NCBI GenBank assembly: GCA_029204225.1
Contig: CM055103.1
Span: 57,852,529 to 57,916,528, forward strand
Direction of reading: 5' to 3'
DNA from: Diphasiastrum complanatum
Lineage: Eukaryota; Streptophyta; Lycopodiopsida; Lycopodiales; Lycopodiaceae
DNA length: 64,000 nt
Shown piece after piece: positions 51,955-62,796 of this stretch (position 1 is the stretch's first letter; every line of letters starts with the position of its first letter). A program made the position numbers and the translations under genes. Below the pieces are notes generated by a model. That model was given only the letters and a program-made list of their open reading frames with translations. It searched no databases and had not been told where the DNA came from.

Positions 51955-52370
51955 AGAGGGTCGGAATGCTTATCGGAATAAACGGATATGTTGGATTTGT
52001 TAAATTAGCGCCTATTCTGATGGTTGTTCCGATGCCAAATCCTCAACTGGCCATCCAATTTTTTGGTGCATATACATGATTCCATATGGATCTTTGTTGT
52101 CCTTTTTATAAAATTAATTCAATTACAATTATTTTTTGTGGTAATAAACTTAACAAACTACAATACTAGTTTTTGTTTTGCAGATTTCATTATTGGTTAC
52201 TAGGTCGATCATCATCATAGCATTTGAGACACAAATTCTGTAGCAGATCCTAGAGGTACTTGCAGGGTCGGAATGAATGTCGGAATAGACCATGCTCGTT
52301 TTAACAGTATAACAATGTCTATTCTGAGGGCTGTTCCGACCTTCCCTTACATGTTTTTTTGAGCTTTCCA
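51955..52370. repeat. Two copies of a nested inverted repeat
   Basis: Blocks at about 51957-52035 and 52264-52340 share the same layout: GGTCGGAATG, TCGGAATA, then TATTCTGA and TGTTCCGA. Each block is itself a nested inverted repeat (outer TCGGAA/TTCCGA, inner TCGGAATA/TATTCTGA with one G-T pair). Spacer sequence differs between the copies. Confidence 0.65.
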
Positions 52371-52554
52371 ATGACAGATATGTGAATTTTATGATACATT
52401 TGTGAAGCTTAGTTGTTTTTTTGAGCAGAATCTTCAATTGTGATGACTAATTCTATGATTTCCCCATGAGGCAATAGTTGTATGGGTTTTTTTGTTATGA
52501 AATTGTTTTGCAAGTTTGTATGCCGATTTTTTGGCTCTAACACCAACCAAGCAG

Positions 52555-52720
52555 TTGACTAACACAACTAGTACTCGCTCACGCACAAAGCATATCGAAT
52601 CTATGATGTTGAATCAAATCAAATCTTAGTCAATTGAGATGTCATCTTCCTCAAAGACAAGTTCTATGACTTCAAGCATAAGCAAAAAATATAGAAGTCC
52701 ATCCCAATGACTCCCATCAC
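52555..52720 (+). pseudogene. Copia linker fragment
   Basis: It matches the complement of 23950-24075, the region after integrase of the second copia family. Too short to carry a domain. Confidence 0.6.
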
Positions 52721-52894
52721 CATCGAAATGCCTCTACCTATGAATTTTTTGACAACGATCGAACATACTTCTATCACACAACAAAGAGAGCCATCTACTC
52801 AGTAGCCAACAATTGTTTAAAGCATTGTTTGAATTTAACATGAACCTGATCGACACATTCCTTAGACATTTATCAATCACAAATACCAGAACTA

Positions 52895-52980
52895 AAACCC
52901 TAGCCCTAATCTAACTATAATTGTACTCTATTTCTAACCCTAATTCTAATGTAACTCTAACCCTAACACTAACCCTTACT
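52895..52980. repeat. Degenerate telomere-like repeat
   Basis: Irregular runs of CCCTAA/CCCTAG/ACTCTAACCCTAA over about 85 bp, resembling the plant telomere unit CCCTAAA but interrupted. Possibly an interstitial telomeric remnant. Confidence 0.4.
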
Positions 52981-53059
52981 CCAAAACAAATATTACAACA
53001 CTTCAGAATATACAATCACTACAAAAGGACGGGCAATTTTACCAAGGATTTTTTTGAGC

Positions 53060-53450
53060 GTTTCTTTGAAAGATAGTTTTTAAAATTCACGGGGGAGCGA
53101 AATGCTCGAGCCTTGGGTCCAGTGTTTGCCTCAGTATAAGCCTACCAAATTTGAACTTGTTTTTGAAATATAGAGAGGGATATTGAGAGGGTTATAAACC
53201 TGATAGAGGGCCTCGGAACATACATCGGAATATTGAAGCTAATTTGAGGAGTATACCGAGGCTGACGTTGATAAAAGCCTACCAAATTTGAACTTGTTTT
53301 TGAGACATTTATAGAGAGGGTTATAAAGAGGGTCCCAATGGCCAGAGGCATTCAGGACACTCTGCTAACCGAGGGTAATACCGAGACTAATGAAAAAAGG
53401 CCCCTCAGTATAAACCACGTATAAAACAGAATGTAAATGGATCTCACTTT
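53060..53450. repeat. Dispersed repeat, copy 2
   Basis: It matches 50565-51280 in parts. Within itself it repeats CCTACCAAATTTGAACTTGTTTTTGA (in part) at 53143 and 53279. It ends just before the transposase-like gene, so it may be the left flank of that element. Confidence 0.65.
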
Positions 53451-53516
53451 TGGAATTTGTTACCTTTCAACACATTGAATTCCATTTTCTATCAACAATG
53501 GTTGCCATATGCACAT

Positions 53517-55575
53517 ATGAAGGGTAAAGATTTGATGCAGATTGTGGAAAATGAAACGAGTGATTCATTTCGTTTAAAGATTGCAAGAAGACTTGCTACT
53601 AGGTTTCAACCGAATCCAAATGTTAGAGAAATAGTTTATGCATGTGATCAAGGAGGTGTGAGTCGAAAAGGATATAGAGCATTGAAAAAGTTTATGAAAA
53701 AATCTGACCAAAACGGATTGAAACGACATCAAATATTACCTGCTTACAAATTGCTTCAAACTACAAAGCGAGGATGCAATTCATTTATAGAAAATGAATT
53801 AGGTGAATTCTTCCATATTCAGGATACTTTTAAGATATCCAGCAAGCAAAAGGGATCTATTGTTCGTTTTCATTATAACCAATACAACAATATATTTTTG
53901 GATCTGGAAAAGGTCCAAGCAATGATGATACGACATTACAATGTCAAAAGAAATGGTGAGTTCGTTTCACAACAATTTCAATTATTATTTTTCTATTTTT
54001 CGTAAGCAACAATTAATGTATGTTATTTACAAGAATTTGGTATTGCAGATATTGGAGGCAAAGCTATATTTGTCATTAAGTTGGATGAAGCGGAGATCAT
54101 AAAAGGTCGCAAAGTAGAACGTGTCACAATCACGTTGATGAACCAAGCATTGCAGGAGTCAACTGGAAGTGAGTCCAATAAATTTAGTGTGCAATCCGAA
54201 AATCATATATGGTGGATAGCTGCATTTGAAGTTCATAAAGAAACCCATGATGTGTTGAAGTGGGTATTTGAACGATGCAATATATCCAAGGTAATACAAG
54301 CACAAAATGGAGGACAATTGCTAAGTGTTGATGGCCAAAATTTTACTGTGGAATGGCACTTAGCTGCCGATTTGAAGACCCTAAAATGCATGTTTGGTTG
54401 CGAGCTCGGTGCGAATGCCAAACATTTTTGCATATATTGTATGTCTGAAAGTGGCCGAAATAAAGGTGTGTTGCATTGCAACCAACAAGTTCCACCAAAC
54501 AGGCACAATGTAGACAAAGCATGGAGTCCCGTATTAGAGATTCCTCTCGAAAGAGTCCATTTTTGCACGATGCATGGTGAATTGCGGATATTGGACAAGT
54601 TGTTATATTTGCATTGTTGCTATGCATGGAATATGCAATCCAAATCACGTGCAGATGTTAGCATTCGAAATCTAGAGGTAGTGTTATCAGAAATGGGACT
54701 TCACAGAGGCCATGTGAATCTTTCCAAGGACGTTGAGTTGAGTGGAAAAACTCAAGACTTGCCGACAAAAGTTTCCATGGGGGGCGCAAAAGCAAGGCAT
54801 TTCTTGTCAAATCATACTGGACGAGAAAGTAGTCTTCAATGGGAGTATTGGAAGAGAGTGTGTGAATGCACAACAAATATTGGCTCGGATCCGTGTATGG
54901 CTGCCACACGTGCAAAGGTGTGGCAAGCATTTGATGCTTTGTCACTGACTATCAATAAAAAAAGACTTGAGGGAGGAAGATTATGATAGATATCAGACGG
55001 AAGTACAAGCATTCACTCGATTGATGATTGATGCATGGGGAGAAACACACATCACTCATTATATGGTCAATGTTTTGTCTTTATTTTTTTCTTTGTAAGT
55101 TCTATCCAAGTGAAATGTACTAATTAGAATCTTTTGCAAACAGCACATTTTGTACGCTCATAGACCTTGGTTTTTAAAGACATATGGATCATTGGCTATT
55201 TGGAATACCCAAGGGATGGAGAAGAGTCATTACAGGGTTGCGTATTTCAAAAATTCAAGACACGGTGGAGGTAAAGGTCTTAGCAATGCCTTGGTAGAGA
55301 TATTTCAGTGGTTTTATATAGGAGTTTTGCAGACAAAACATCAAAGAAACACGGGCTCGAGGGTTGACTTCAATGATCTCTTCATCAAATTTAGCCAAAA
55401 GAGTTGCTTGGAAGTCATCCACAGCTAATGCAAGACATAGGGAATGGAGGATGTCTCGGGTTCGTGTAGGGAAGCGGTGGGTTCCTCGGCAAAGAACATC
55501 CAATGAAGAGGATGGCATTTCAGAAATAGCACACAATGAACAAATAGAATCTATTGAGAATATTACATTGTTTTG
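53517..55575 (+). pseudogene. Transposase-like protein of an unnamed family
   Basis: Candidate ATG at 53517; the frame is open from 53457. A GT-AG intron (53956-54048) joins ...YNVKRN to DIGGKAIFVIKLDEAEI. A second exon runs to about 55068 and a second intron (about 55069-55142) leads to HILYAHRPWFLKTYGSLAIWN. Motifs: a paired-Cys CELGANAKHFCIYC, then ERVHFCTMHGELRILDKLL, and late in the protein GSLAIWNTQGMEKSHY...HGGG. This order (Cys motif, H-x-x-L-R-I-x-D, then QG-x-EK) recalls a large repeat-associated family known to me from cnidarians and other invertebrates, possibly DDE transposases; that link is from memory. Two single-base slips, in an A7 run near 54960 and near 55340, break the frame. 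It looks recently inactivated. Confidence 0.5.
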
Positions 55576-55666
55576 AAGTATAGTGGTATAATTTATTTGC
55601 TTACTATAAATAGACTTTATTCAATACAATATTAAAATCATGTCTATTTTTGAAAAAAAAATATCC

Positions 55667-55674
55667 TATATAAG
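55667..55674 (+). promoter_or_regulatory. TATA box candidate
   Basis: TATATAAG, 72 bp upstream of the first ATG (55739) of the following open frame. This spacing fits a plant core promoter. Confidence 0.5.
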
Positions 55675-55738
55675 ACCACTTTATCTCATTTTCAAGCACA
55701 CATTTTTCTTGCTCTCTTGGCTTTCTTAGTTTTGGTAA

Positions 55739-56740
55739 ATGCTTTGCACTTGCGCTCGTACTAATAGTTTTTCGTATTGTCTCATTACGTTCATGATGCA
55801 TCCTTCGAAGACAAATTTGGCAAATCTATTGGCCGACAAAACATTTGCTGATCAAATAGATCGCATCTATGCTATGTTCACTGCCAGAATAGATACCCTA
55901 GCAACTCTACGTGCGAATAGTGATGATTTCAGGTATGTAAGTGAGTATATAGAAGAGAACTTGATGTCTTACTCGGTAAGAATACCTGGCTACGATATTT
56001 CTTGGATTCCGTATAATTTGCTAACATATATATGGAAAGGAGATAGAGCTTTTGCTGCCCGACTCAACAGGTTTGTTAGCCACCTGGGGAACGAGCACTT
56101 TTTGGAGTTAACGCGCGATGATCAAGTAAATTTTAATCTCAAAAGTGTAGGAAACAAGTTCTTGTCAAGTGAAATTACTGTGATTTTTTTGTTGAATGAA
56201 TTTCCTACAAATATCGCTGAAGAAAAACAGGATCCTAGCATGAACGTCAACGAAATGGAAGAGCAAGAAGCAGAAGAGGAATTAACACCCGTGAAGGAAG
56301 CAGAGCTTGCATGGCAGATGGCTTCAGTTGCATCAACATCTGCCCAACCGGAGGACGTATACGACTCTGATCACATGCTGCGAATACGTGACCTTGCCCC
56401 AATTATAATTAGTGGGCAAGAGTATTTGTTTCTGCATGACTTGCAACATATCCTCAGCTTACGAGAGGATGAGATGTTGGCAGGATTAGTGAAATTGCAA
56501 AATGGCACCAACACCTTTGACCACTCAGTTCCAGATGATACATTTCGACAGCTGATTGGAGATGACGCAGATACTACTGAGCAAGCTCTGGCAAAAATTT
56601 TGTGTGAACTGAAGACTCTGCAACCACCAGAAGTTGAGCATAAACAATTTGGAAAATTACCGATTTCCACAACTGAGATGCCATACAGAGGCCATGGAAT
56701 TGTGCTAGCAAAAAATGAGAATGAGGATGAAGGATCTTAG
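55739..56740 (+). CDS. Unrecognised 333-residue protein
   Basis: An uninterrupted frame with ATGs at 55739, 55793 and 55796; the later pair gives a more natural start (MHPSKTNLANLLADK). The protein is mixed alpha-helical in look, with an acidic stretch in the middle (NEMEEQEAEEELTPVKE) that suggests a linker between two folded halves. I recognise no family. It lies 160 bp after the transposase-like gene on the same strand with its own TATA-like sequence, so it may be the second gene of one mobile element. The frame may continue by splicing into the exon at 56862, but I could not find a donor that keeps phase. The open length and lack of any lesion argue that it is recent or still used. Confidence 0.5.
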   Translation: MLCTCARTNSFSYCLITFMMHPSKTNLANLLADKTFADQIDRIYAMFTARIDTLATLRANSDDFRYVSEYIEENLMSYSVRIPGYDISWIPYNLLTYIWKGDRAFAARLNRFVSHLGNEHFLELTRDDQVNFNLKSVGNKFLSSEITVIFLLNEFPTNIAEEKQDPSMNVNEMEEQEAEEELTPVKEAELAWQMASVASTSAQPEDVYDSDHMLRIRDLAPIIISGQEYLFLHDLQHILSLREDEMLAGLVKLQNGTNTFDHSVPDDTFRQLIGDDADTTEQALAKILCELKTLQPPEVEHKQFGKLPISTTEMPYRGHGIVLAKNENEDEGS

Positions 56741-56861
56741 GCAAGTTCTTTGTCAACAAATACTCTCGACCATGCTTATTCCCATTTCTGAATCTGTTCA
56801 TTGTAATTATAACATTCTTATATAATGTATTGCTGTATGCGGTGGAGATTGACAGTTTTGC

Positions 56862-57383
56862 AATGGAGGTTCTCGTGAGGACCGAACAGAGCGAAGGCCA
56901 GATGCATCCCTGGCATACTACATTGGACAATTCCCTGACAAGTATATCTTCTGTTTCAGCAATGAGTATAGTCTTGATGGGCCCACTGAGCTGGTCAGGT
57001 GCAAAGCATTATCAAAGCATCTTGCAGATGCTCCACTTCCACAGACTGCACCAAAGGCCTACTGTGCACGAAGGAGCTCTATCTTGCAGGACTTATGCCT
57101 GGGGTTTGAGTCCAGATTACTTCTGGCCTCAACGGTTGGACCTTATGAGGAGCATGCTGATGCTGCTAAGTTAGCATCGGAGTTAATGAAGCCAATAGTA
57201 GGACTAGAAAATAGATCAGAGTCACTATTGGAAGCACTGGCTAATGTCACTAAGGATGAAATGGCGAAATGGGGATCCACACACCCTTATATAGTGTGCC
57301 ATTCCAATTATAGCAAGCATTCCAAAAAGATCTCTCGATTGTTAAAAAATAGTAAAGTAAGAAATATATACACAATGAAATAA
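56862..57383 (+). CDS. Unrecognised open exon downstream of the 333-aa frame
   Basis: The frame starting near 56862 (NGGSREDRTERRPDASL) stays open to 57383, about 170 codons, with ordinary protein-like composition (PYEEHADAAKLASELMKP). No ATG lies at its start and AG dinucleotides at 56853 and 56868 could be acceptors, so it is probably an exon of the preceding gene. A GTAAGA at 57357 is a possible donor; without splicing the frame stops at 57383. No family recognised. Confidence 0.4.
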   Translation, partial: NGGSREDRTERRPDASLAYYIGQFPDKYIFCFSNEYSLDGPTELVRCKALSKHLADAPLPQTAPKAYCARRSSILQDLCLGFESRLLLASTVGPYEEHADAAKLASELMKPIVGLENRSESLLEALANVTKDEMAKWGSTHPYIVCHSNYSKHSKKISRLLKNSKVRNIYTMK

Positions 57384-57579
57384 TTCTATACATTTCCAAA
57401 ACATGTTATCAACAATTTCTTATAGAAAATGTCTAGTCAAAACATTTACATTGCAATTGCATACCAAACCAAACCATAGCTAATGCCCTTACAAACATGG
57501 AAACGATAGAACCAAATCTCTGATGAAATCCCATCGGATAGATCAATGTTATTAGTTAAAGCTAGTACATAAATGCAAC

Positions 57580-58920
57580 TCATAGTTCATGTATTTTTAC
57601 GGTGACCGAATCTAAAAATGATTTGCACTTTTGGTGTTTTTCCGTGCGTCTCCTGATCTGCAAAACCAAACACTACCATTTCAATATTAAAATTCATTTT
57701 ATATATGTGTTCAACAACCATTTACAAAATTTAGAAGCACGTTTATTGTTTACACTTACGGTTTGTCCGTTGATAGTGAACACAAAATTTGTGGGCACAT
57801 CAGCATATATTAAACCAACCATAGCACGTACATCTTCCAGACTCCATTCACCATTAACACAGACTTCCCACACTTCATCATTTGGCATATGGACGAGTAG
57901 TTTAAATTCTTGATGTCTCGTCTCTGCATCCAAGCTATCCCATCGACCGTGAGCAAACTTGAACCGCCTATAAACGAAACTGAAGGAGCACGTTTGGCGT
58001 GCAATGTGATATCTTATTGTCATTGTCTCACAACAAATATCACACCTTATTAAATCACCTTTGTGATCTACATTCCGTGAGTCCCAAGAAGTAAATACAT
58101 TGTCCAACACTGAGGATTCCGTCGCTTTCCATACCCATAATGTATTTGTTTTTCCAAATGGTATTGTTTTGAATATGGCAACAAATACAGCGACAAGCAC
58201 GCTGACACGTTTGGATCCGAATGTTGGCTTCATATTCATCGTAATCTCTTTGACGAGTTGGAATTTTGTCAATTCGATGGTCAACCCATCAATATAAGGC
58301 CAATCGTGAGAATCGATTGTAGGCTCAGAAAGAGGCAATAATTTGCCAGTCCCAAAGTTTTTCTTTGGAACTTCATACATGTGATCGTAAAAGTGAACAC
58401 CCAGTCCTATGATTGCAGAAGACTTGAGCCCATCATATATTAGTACTCCATATTTTGCATGTATTGCAGAGAACTTTCCCGTAAACGATTTTACATGCTG
58501 CCAGTCATAGCTATCTGAAGGAAAAACATCTGCACAAGAGGTGATAGAATGAAGCAACAATAATTTACAAGTAAAATATCTTTGACATTCAAAGATGTAA
58601 GACTTACAATGCGAAAGTATATTTCTATCAGCAACTGTCGTGTCCAACAAAATATCTCTACGCATGTAGACGTGTTGCACTCTGGCTAGGTAATCTCCAT
58701 TGCAATCGACTTTGAATTCGTGAATTTTTCCTCTCCAATGGTGCTCTTTGTTGTCACGTTTTCTCTTTGCAACCCTATGAATTCCTTTACCAGAGGTTTG
58801 CATATATACCCAATCAAGAGTCGAAAATGTCGTAGGCACCCAATGGTCATTGGAGTCTTGGATTGGTGCAACAACGAAGTTTAATTGAATCTTTGTTCTT
58901 CTTGGTTGACTAGAAGTCAT
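57580..58920 (-). CDS. Unrecognised intact 386-residue protein, three exons
   Basis: Exons 58608-58920, 57760-58529 and 57580-57657. Both introns have strong borders (GTAAGT...TGTGCAG, 78 bp; GTAAGTG...TTTTGCAG, 102 bp) and both lengths are multiples of three, so the genomic frame reads through them. Spliced, the frame runs without a stop from ATG to TGA. The N-terminus is basic (MTSSQPRRTK). The middle is rich in aromatic residues, with a small Cys cluster (CDICCE) near residue 270. The C-terminal 70 residues (VNGEWSLEDVRAMV...FTINGQT) look weakly like a ubiquitin-fold domain; that is a guess. The promoter side carries a GA microsatellite, and a broken copy of this 5' end lies at 11951-12180, so the gene belongs to a repeated, probably mobile, family. 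It converges on the + strand exon ending at 57383. Confidence 0.65.
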
Positions 58921-59023
58921 GATCTATGAAAAGACAATGTGTCTGGTCTTGAGTTAGAGAGTGTATAATATAGTGGAAAGATTGTTATGTCAATATGGAG
59001 AATGAGTAGAGTGGGAGGTCGTT

Positions 59024-59027
59024 TAGA

Positions 59028-59100
<73 letters not shown>
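59024..59100. repeat. (AG)n microsatellite
   Basis: GA/AG repeat with one C interruption at 59040, about 100 bp upstream of the start codon of the 386-aa gene. The same repeat follows the duplicate fragment at 12075. Confidence 0.97.
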
Positions 59101-59102
<2 letters not shown>

Positions 59103-59400
59103 TGAATATTTTGAATGAGTAGATAAACTAGCCATTAGGTGCAGGTATGTTGGGTCTAGTTAATAGCTATGTGATAGGTGTAGTTAGCCTCCCATGTAGA
59201 GTTAATGTAGGGTTAATGCTAGAGGTGTACTTAGTGGTCCCACACTTGATTTAATCTACACCATGCAATTTGCCATGTCATATGGGCCATTGCTGCTCAA
59301 TTGTCATTCTTTTATTGGCACATGTGTCGTCATTAGCACTAATCATGATTAGTGAAGAGGCCCTTTTTGAGTCCAAAAAGGGCCCTAATGGACCATGCTA
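59101..59400. other. No gene recognised
   Basis: Intergenic between the 386-aa gene and the hAT pseudogene. The ends of one or both elements should lie here, but I could not define terminal repeats. Confidence 0.35.
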
Positions 59401-61800
59401 CGACAGGAGGATGAGACCATTACACGGGAGCTGAGCTCCATCCGCACAGCGTGGAAGACGTAAGAATTTTTTGCTACTCTTGTTGCAAAAATACAACATT
59501 TCTTAGACATGTGCACTTGCAAACATTGTGGTAATTTGTAGATTGAAACAAATGAAGTGGTATGGATGCTCGATATTGAGTGATGGATGGACTGACACTC
59601 GTCGGCGATCTGTTGTCAATATCCTAGTGTCTTGCCCACTTGGCACAGTCTTCCTACGAGGCGTGGATGCTACTCGAGCTGGTGGAGCCATCACGGCCGA
59701 GTTCATCTATGAGGCAGTGATCTCTGTAGTGCAAGAGATTGGGGCAGAGCATGTGGTTCAAGTTGTTACAGACAATGGCTCGAACTGCAGATCGATGGGA
59801 GAGATGGTGATGAGGGAGCACCCGAGTATTGTGTGGACCCCGTGTGCTACACATTACATCGACCTTCTCATTTAGAACATGGTTGCACTTCCATGGATTC
59901 ATGAGGTACAATTTTCGTCACTTTGTAAAGCATTTTGCACTTGTCAATTATTCTAGGCCCCTAACCTCTTTTAGCTTCCAACAGTTTTTTGTTTAATGTT
60001 TGTCTTGCAGCTCACCTCTCAGGCCATGCGCATAGTGAAGCTCATCACCAGAAAGAGACGCGTGCTGGCATTGTTCCGTACATTCTCTCGGCTGGACCTG
60101 AAGAAGCCAGCACCCACTCGCTTTGCCTTCTTTTTCCTGGTTCTCGAGCGACTGTGTGTCTTGCGAGATCATTTGCGGAGGTTGGTATCTAGTGAGGCAT
60201 TTGATGAGTTCAGGAATTGCACGATAGAGGCAGTGTTCTTCCAGGCCATAGTCTTTGTAGACTACTTCTGGACACGTGCGAGTGAGATTGTAGAGGTTCT
60301 TTGACTTGTCTTCTATGTGCTGCACCTAGTAGACCGAGAGGGGTGCACCCTCGGTCTCATATACGAGTTCATGGACCACATCAACGAGGCGCTTCACAGA
60401 TGTGGCTTGGAGGAGGATAGCTAAGTCTCCTATCACTTTCTTATTTCAGTTTCACTCTGCTCTCGTGTTTTTAAAGATGCCTAACCATTTGCAATGTCAC
60501 CTGCGTAGGAAGGACGAGCTCCTCACACGTTGGGAGGCGAGGTGGGACTACTTCCACAGACCCATCCATGCGGTGGACCACATGCTGCACCCATTGTGGC
60601 GCTCTACCAGAAGTCCTGGTGACACGAAGCTCCACTGAGGATGGGTGGAGTACATCGAGCGTGTATGGCCTGGTGTAGGTATTGTAAATATTCTAGCTAG
60701 TGTAGTTGTTTGTATTAGCATATGCTTTGGTTTGTGGTCTGACACGTGTTCTATTTCCTTTGCCAACAGGCACGACTTTGGGTAACATAGAGCGAGACAT
60801 GGTCAAGTTTGAGCGGGGCCTGTATCCTTTTGATCGAGAGCAGTGTAAGCTCAGAGATGACCAGTTGGTGCCTGTCACATGGTGGAGCTTTCATGGCCGC
60901 AGTACGCCTGACCTTCAACGATTGGCAGAGAGGGTCCTTGCATAGAACTGTTCGGCTTTCGCCTGTGAGCAAAACTGGAGTGTATGGGCCAGCCATCACA
61001 CGAAGAAGAGAAATAGACTCTCCATTGAGCAGTGTAGGTGGTTGGTGTTTGTGAACACCAACAGACGCATGTTGAGACACACACGCATGCAGGGTGACCG
61101 CTTGATCAAGGTGAGTTAGTGACTTTATTGGTATTACTTGATGTACTTGTGTTTCAAATGAACTTATTTGACAAATGCATAAGTTTGCTAACCATGCCCG
61201 TTTGTTTTTGTAGGTGAACCCTGACTCTTGCAAGGTACATACGACAACTGCTAATCCTCGAGTGCCACCTATGGAGGAGGAGGTCGAGGATGATATCTAT
61301 CATGAGCTACATAGGCAGGCAGATGCAGAGGCACGGTCTACACGACGCCACGGGAGAGCATCTCAACGTCAGGAGATAGGAGAGGATGGAGATGATGAGA
61401 TTTTGGGGCATGGAGAGGGAGTTGGGCATGGGCAGAGGATGAGGGTGAGCATGAGGAGGGGGGAGACATGCAGCACTTATTTGTAGACCCCGATGCCAAG
61501 ACACAGGAGGAGCCAGCCGTTCCATGGGGGGGGGGGGGGGGGGGGGGGGGCTCGGGTCCTTGTTTGTAGAGAGGACTGAAGTTTCACAAGGAGTTGAGAG
61601 CTAGGTCAACTCTGAGTTTATAGGGCCTTTCCAGGCTACGAGATCACAGTTGAGAGGGCGACCTAGAGGGAGTAGCAGAGGAGGAGCAATTGGAGCCAGC
61701 CAGGAGGGGGCAGGAGGGAGAGAGAGAGGGAGAGGGAGAGGTAGGGGATAGGGAAGAGGTAGAGGTGGACGCAGAGGCAGAGGCAGAGGCTCACCATGAC
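59401..61800 (+). pseudogene. hAT-type transposase pseudogene with preserved splice sites
   Basis: Exons about 59401-59459, 59542-59905, 60011-60420, 60511-60672, 60770-61110 and 61214-61800, separated by GT-AG introns. The second exon holds the DUF659 core: GCSILSDGWTDTRRRSVVN, TDNGSN and WTPCATHYIDL. The fifth exon holds the start of the hAT dimerisation domain: LAERVLA-stop-NCSAFACEQNWSVW and HTKKRNRLS. The last exon encodes a charged region and a C-terminal Arg-Gly-rich tail (RGRGRGRG). Lesions: stop codons at 59873 (TAG), 60302 (TGA), within the fourth exon (60636, TGA) and at 60943 (TAG), and a frameshift near 61437. The N-terminal part, including any BED zinc finger, is missing. Terminal repeats and the 8-bp duplication were not found. 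Confidence 0.85.
61526..61550. repeat. G25 homopolymer
   Basis: Twenty-five consecutive G in the last exon of the hAT pseudogene. Its length may be an assembly artefact. Confidence 0.95.
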
Positions 61801-62653
61801 ACATGACACCCTCAGCGTCATCTAGAGATTCCTTGTTTGGCAGTTCCACGAGGACTGATGACTCAGACTCTGAGTTAGAGGACGATTGTTAGTTGTTAGT
61901 TGTTATGAGACATTATTTATCGGATGTCACCCTATTTTTTTTGGCCTTGAGCCCAATATATCGGACGTCACCCTATATTTTGTGTGCGATGGTAAGGATG
62001 CTCTTGTGAATGCATCACTAAAGTTTGTGACTGTTGTAGTGGATGACGATGGTTGTGTTAGATTTCTTATGCTCAGTCTTAACAAATCATTTAAGTAATG
62101 AGCATCCTGAAAACAGTCGAAGTCCGACAACATATTTCGGACCTTCGCATTTTTTCAAACTTTATTTTTCCTTAAAGCATTTTTGTTTTAAGGCACTGTT
62201 GCCTTTTTGCACGTTAGGCAAACTTATCGTCAACCCTAAAAACAACTGGACCGCTAAATATCCCAAGGGCGGTTACCCACTTTGTACATATACAAAGACT
62301 GACATAAATAGCATTCAATGCTTGTAAGATATTTTTTGAAGACACTTGTAAATATATACTACTAGCTGAATCAAGCAATGTAAGTGTTAATCAAGTTTTG
62401 TTTTAACATTATAATCAGAGTTCTTCTGTAGCCAGCATTATCACACTCAACAAACTGAAGTTATCACTTCAAGCCATTGTACTCGTTGCTGATATTAATC
62501 AGAGTGCAATTTTTTTGTCTCACTACTGTATTGTTCATTTGCGCAATTTTGTATGAATCATTCATCTTGAGTATTTTTTCTACTAACTGTTGCGTTTTCG
62601 CTCCTACACGACCACGCTCTAGCTTCCGCTACCTGTCCCCACGTTTTACGACA
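61801..62653. other. Gene-free; probably contains the 5' LTR of the following copia
   Basis: TATCGGATGTCACCCTAT (61918) recurs as TATCGGACGTCACCCTAT (61959). The end next to the primer site, ...TTTTACGACA (62644-62653), is a proper LTR end, but I could not place the LTR start. Confidence 0.4.
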
Positions 62654-62665
62654 TGGTATTAGAGT
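62654..62665 (+). other. Primer-binding site of the terminal copia element
   Basis: TGGTATTAGAGT, the initiator-Met tRNA site with two mismatches, directly after an LTR-like ...CGACA. Confidence 0.75.
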
Positions 62666-62796
62666 GGGCATTTCAGTAATCTGCATTTCTACTGTGGAAT
62701 ATTAGTCTTGTTTCTACCAAGACGTCCCTCTAGCAAACACGCAGCCAACAATATTCCAACAATCGTTGTTTCTACCAACAATCTCGTTCAACCAGA

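Noticed and set aside
55739-57383. Joining the 333-aa frame and the following exon into one spliced gene
   Set aside because: I could not find a GT donor near the end of the first frame that keeps phase with the AG candidates at 56853 or 56868, so they are listed separately.
61501-61560. Functional poly-glycine tract in the hAT protein
   Set aside because: The G25 run lies in a pseudogene, downstream of a frameshift, and may be an assembly artefact.
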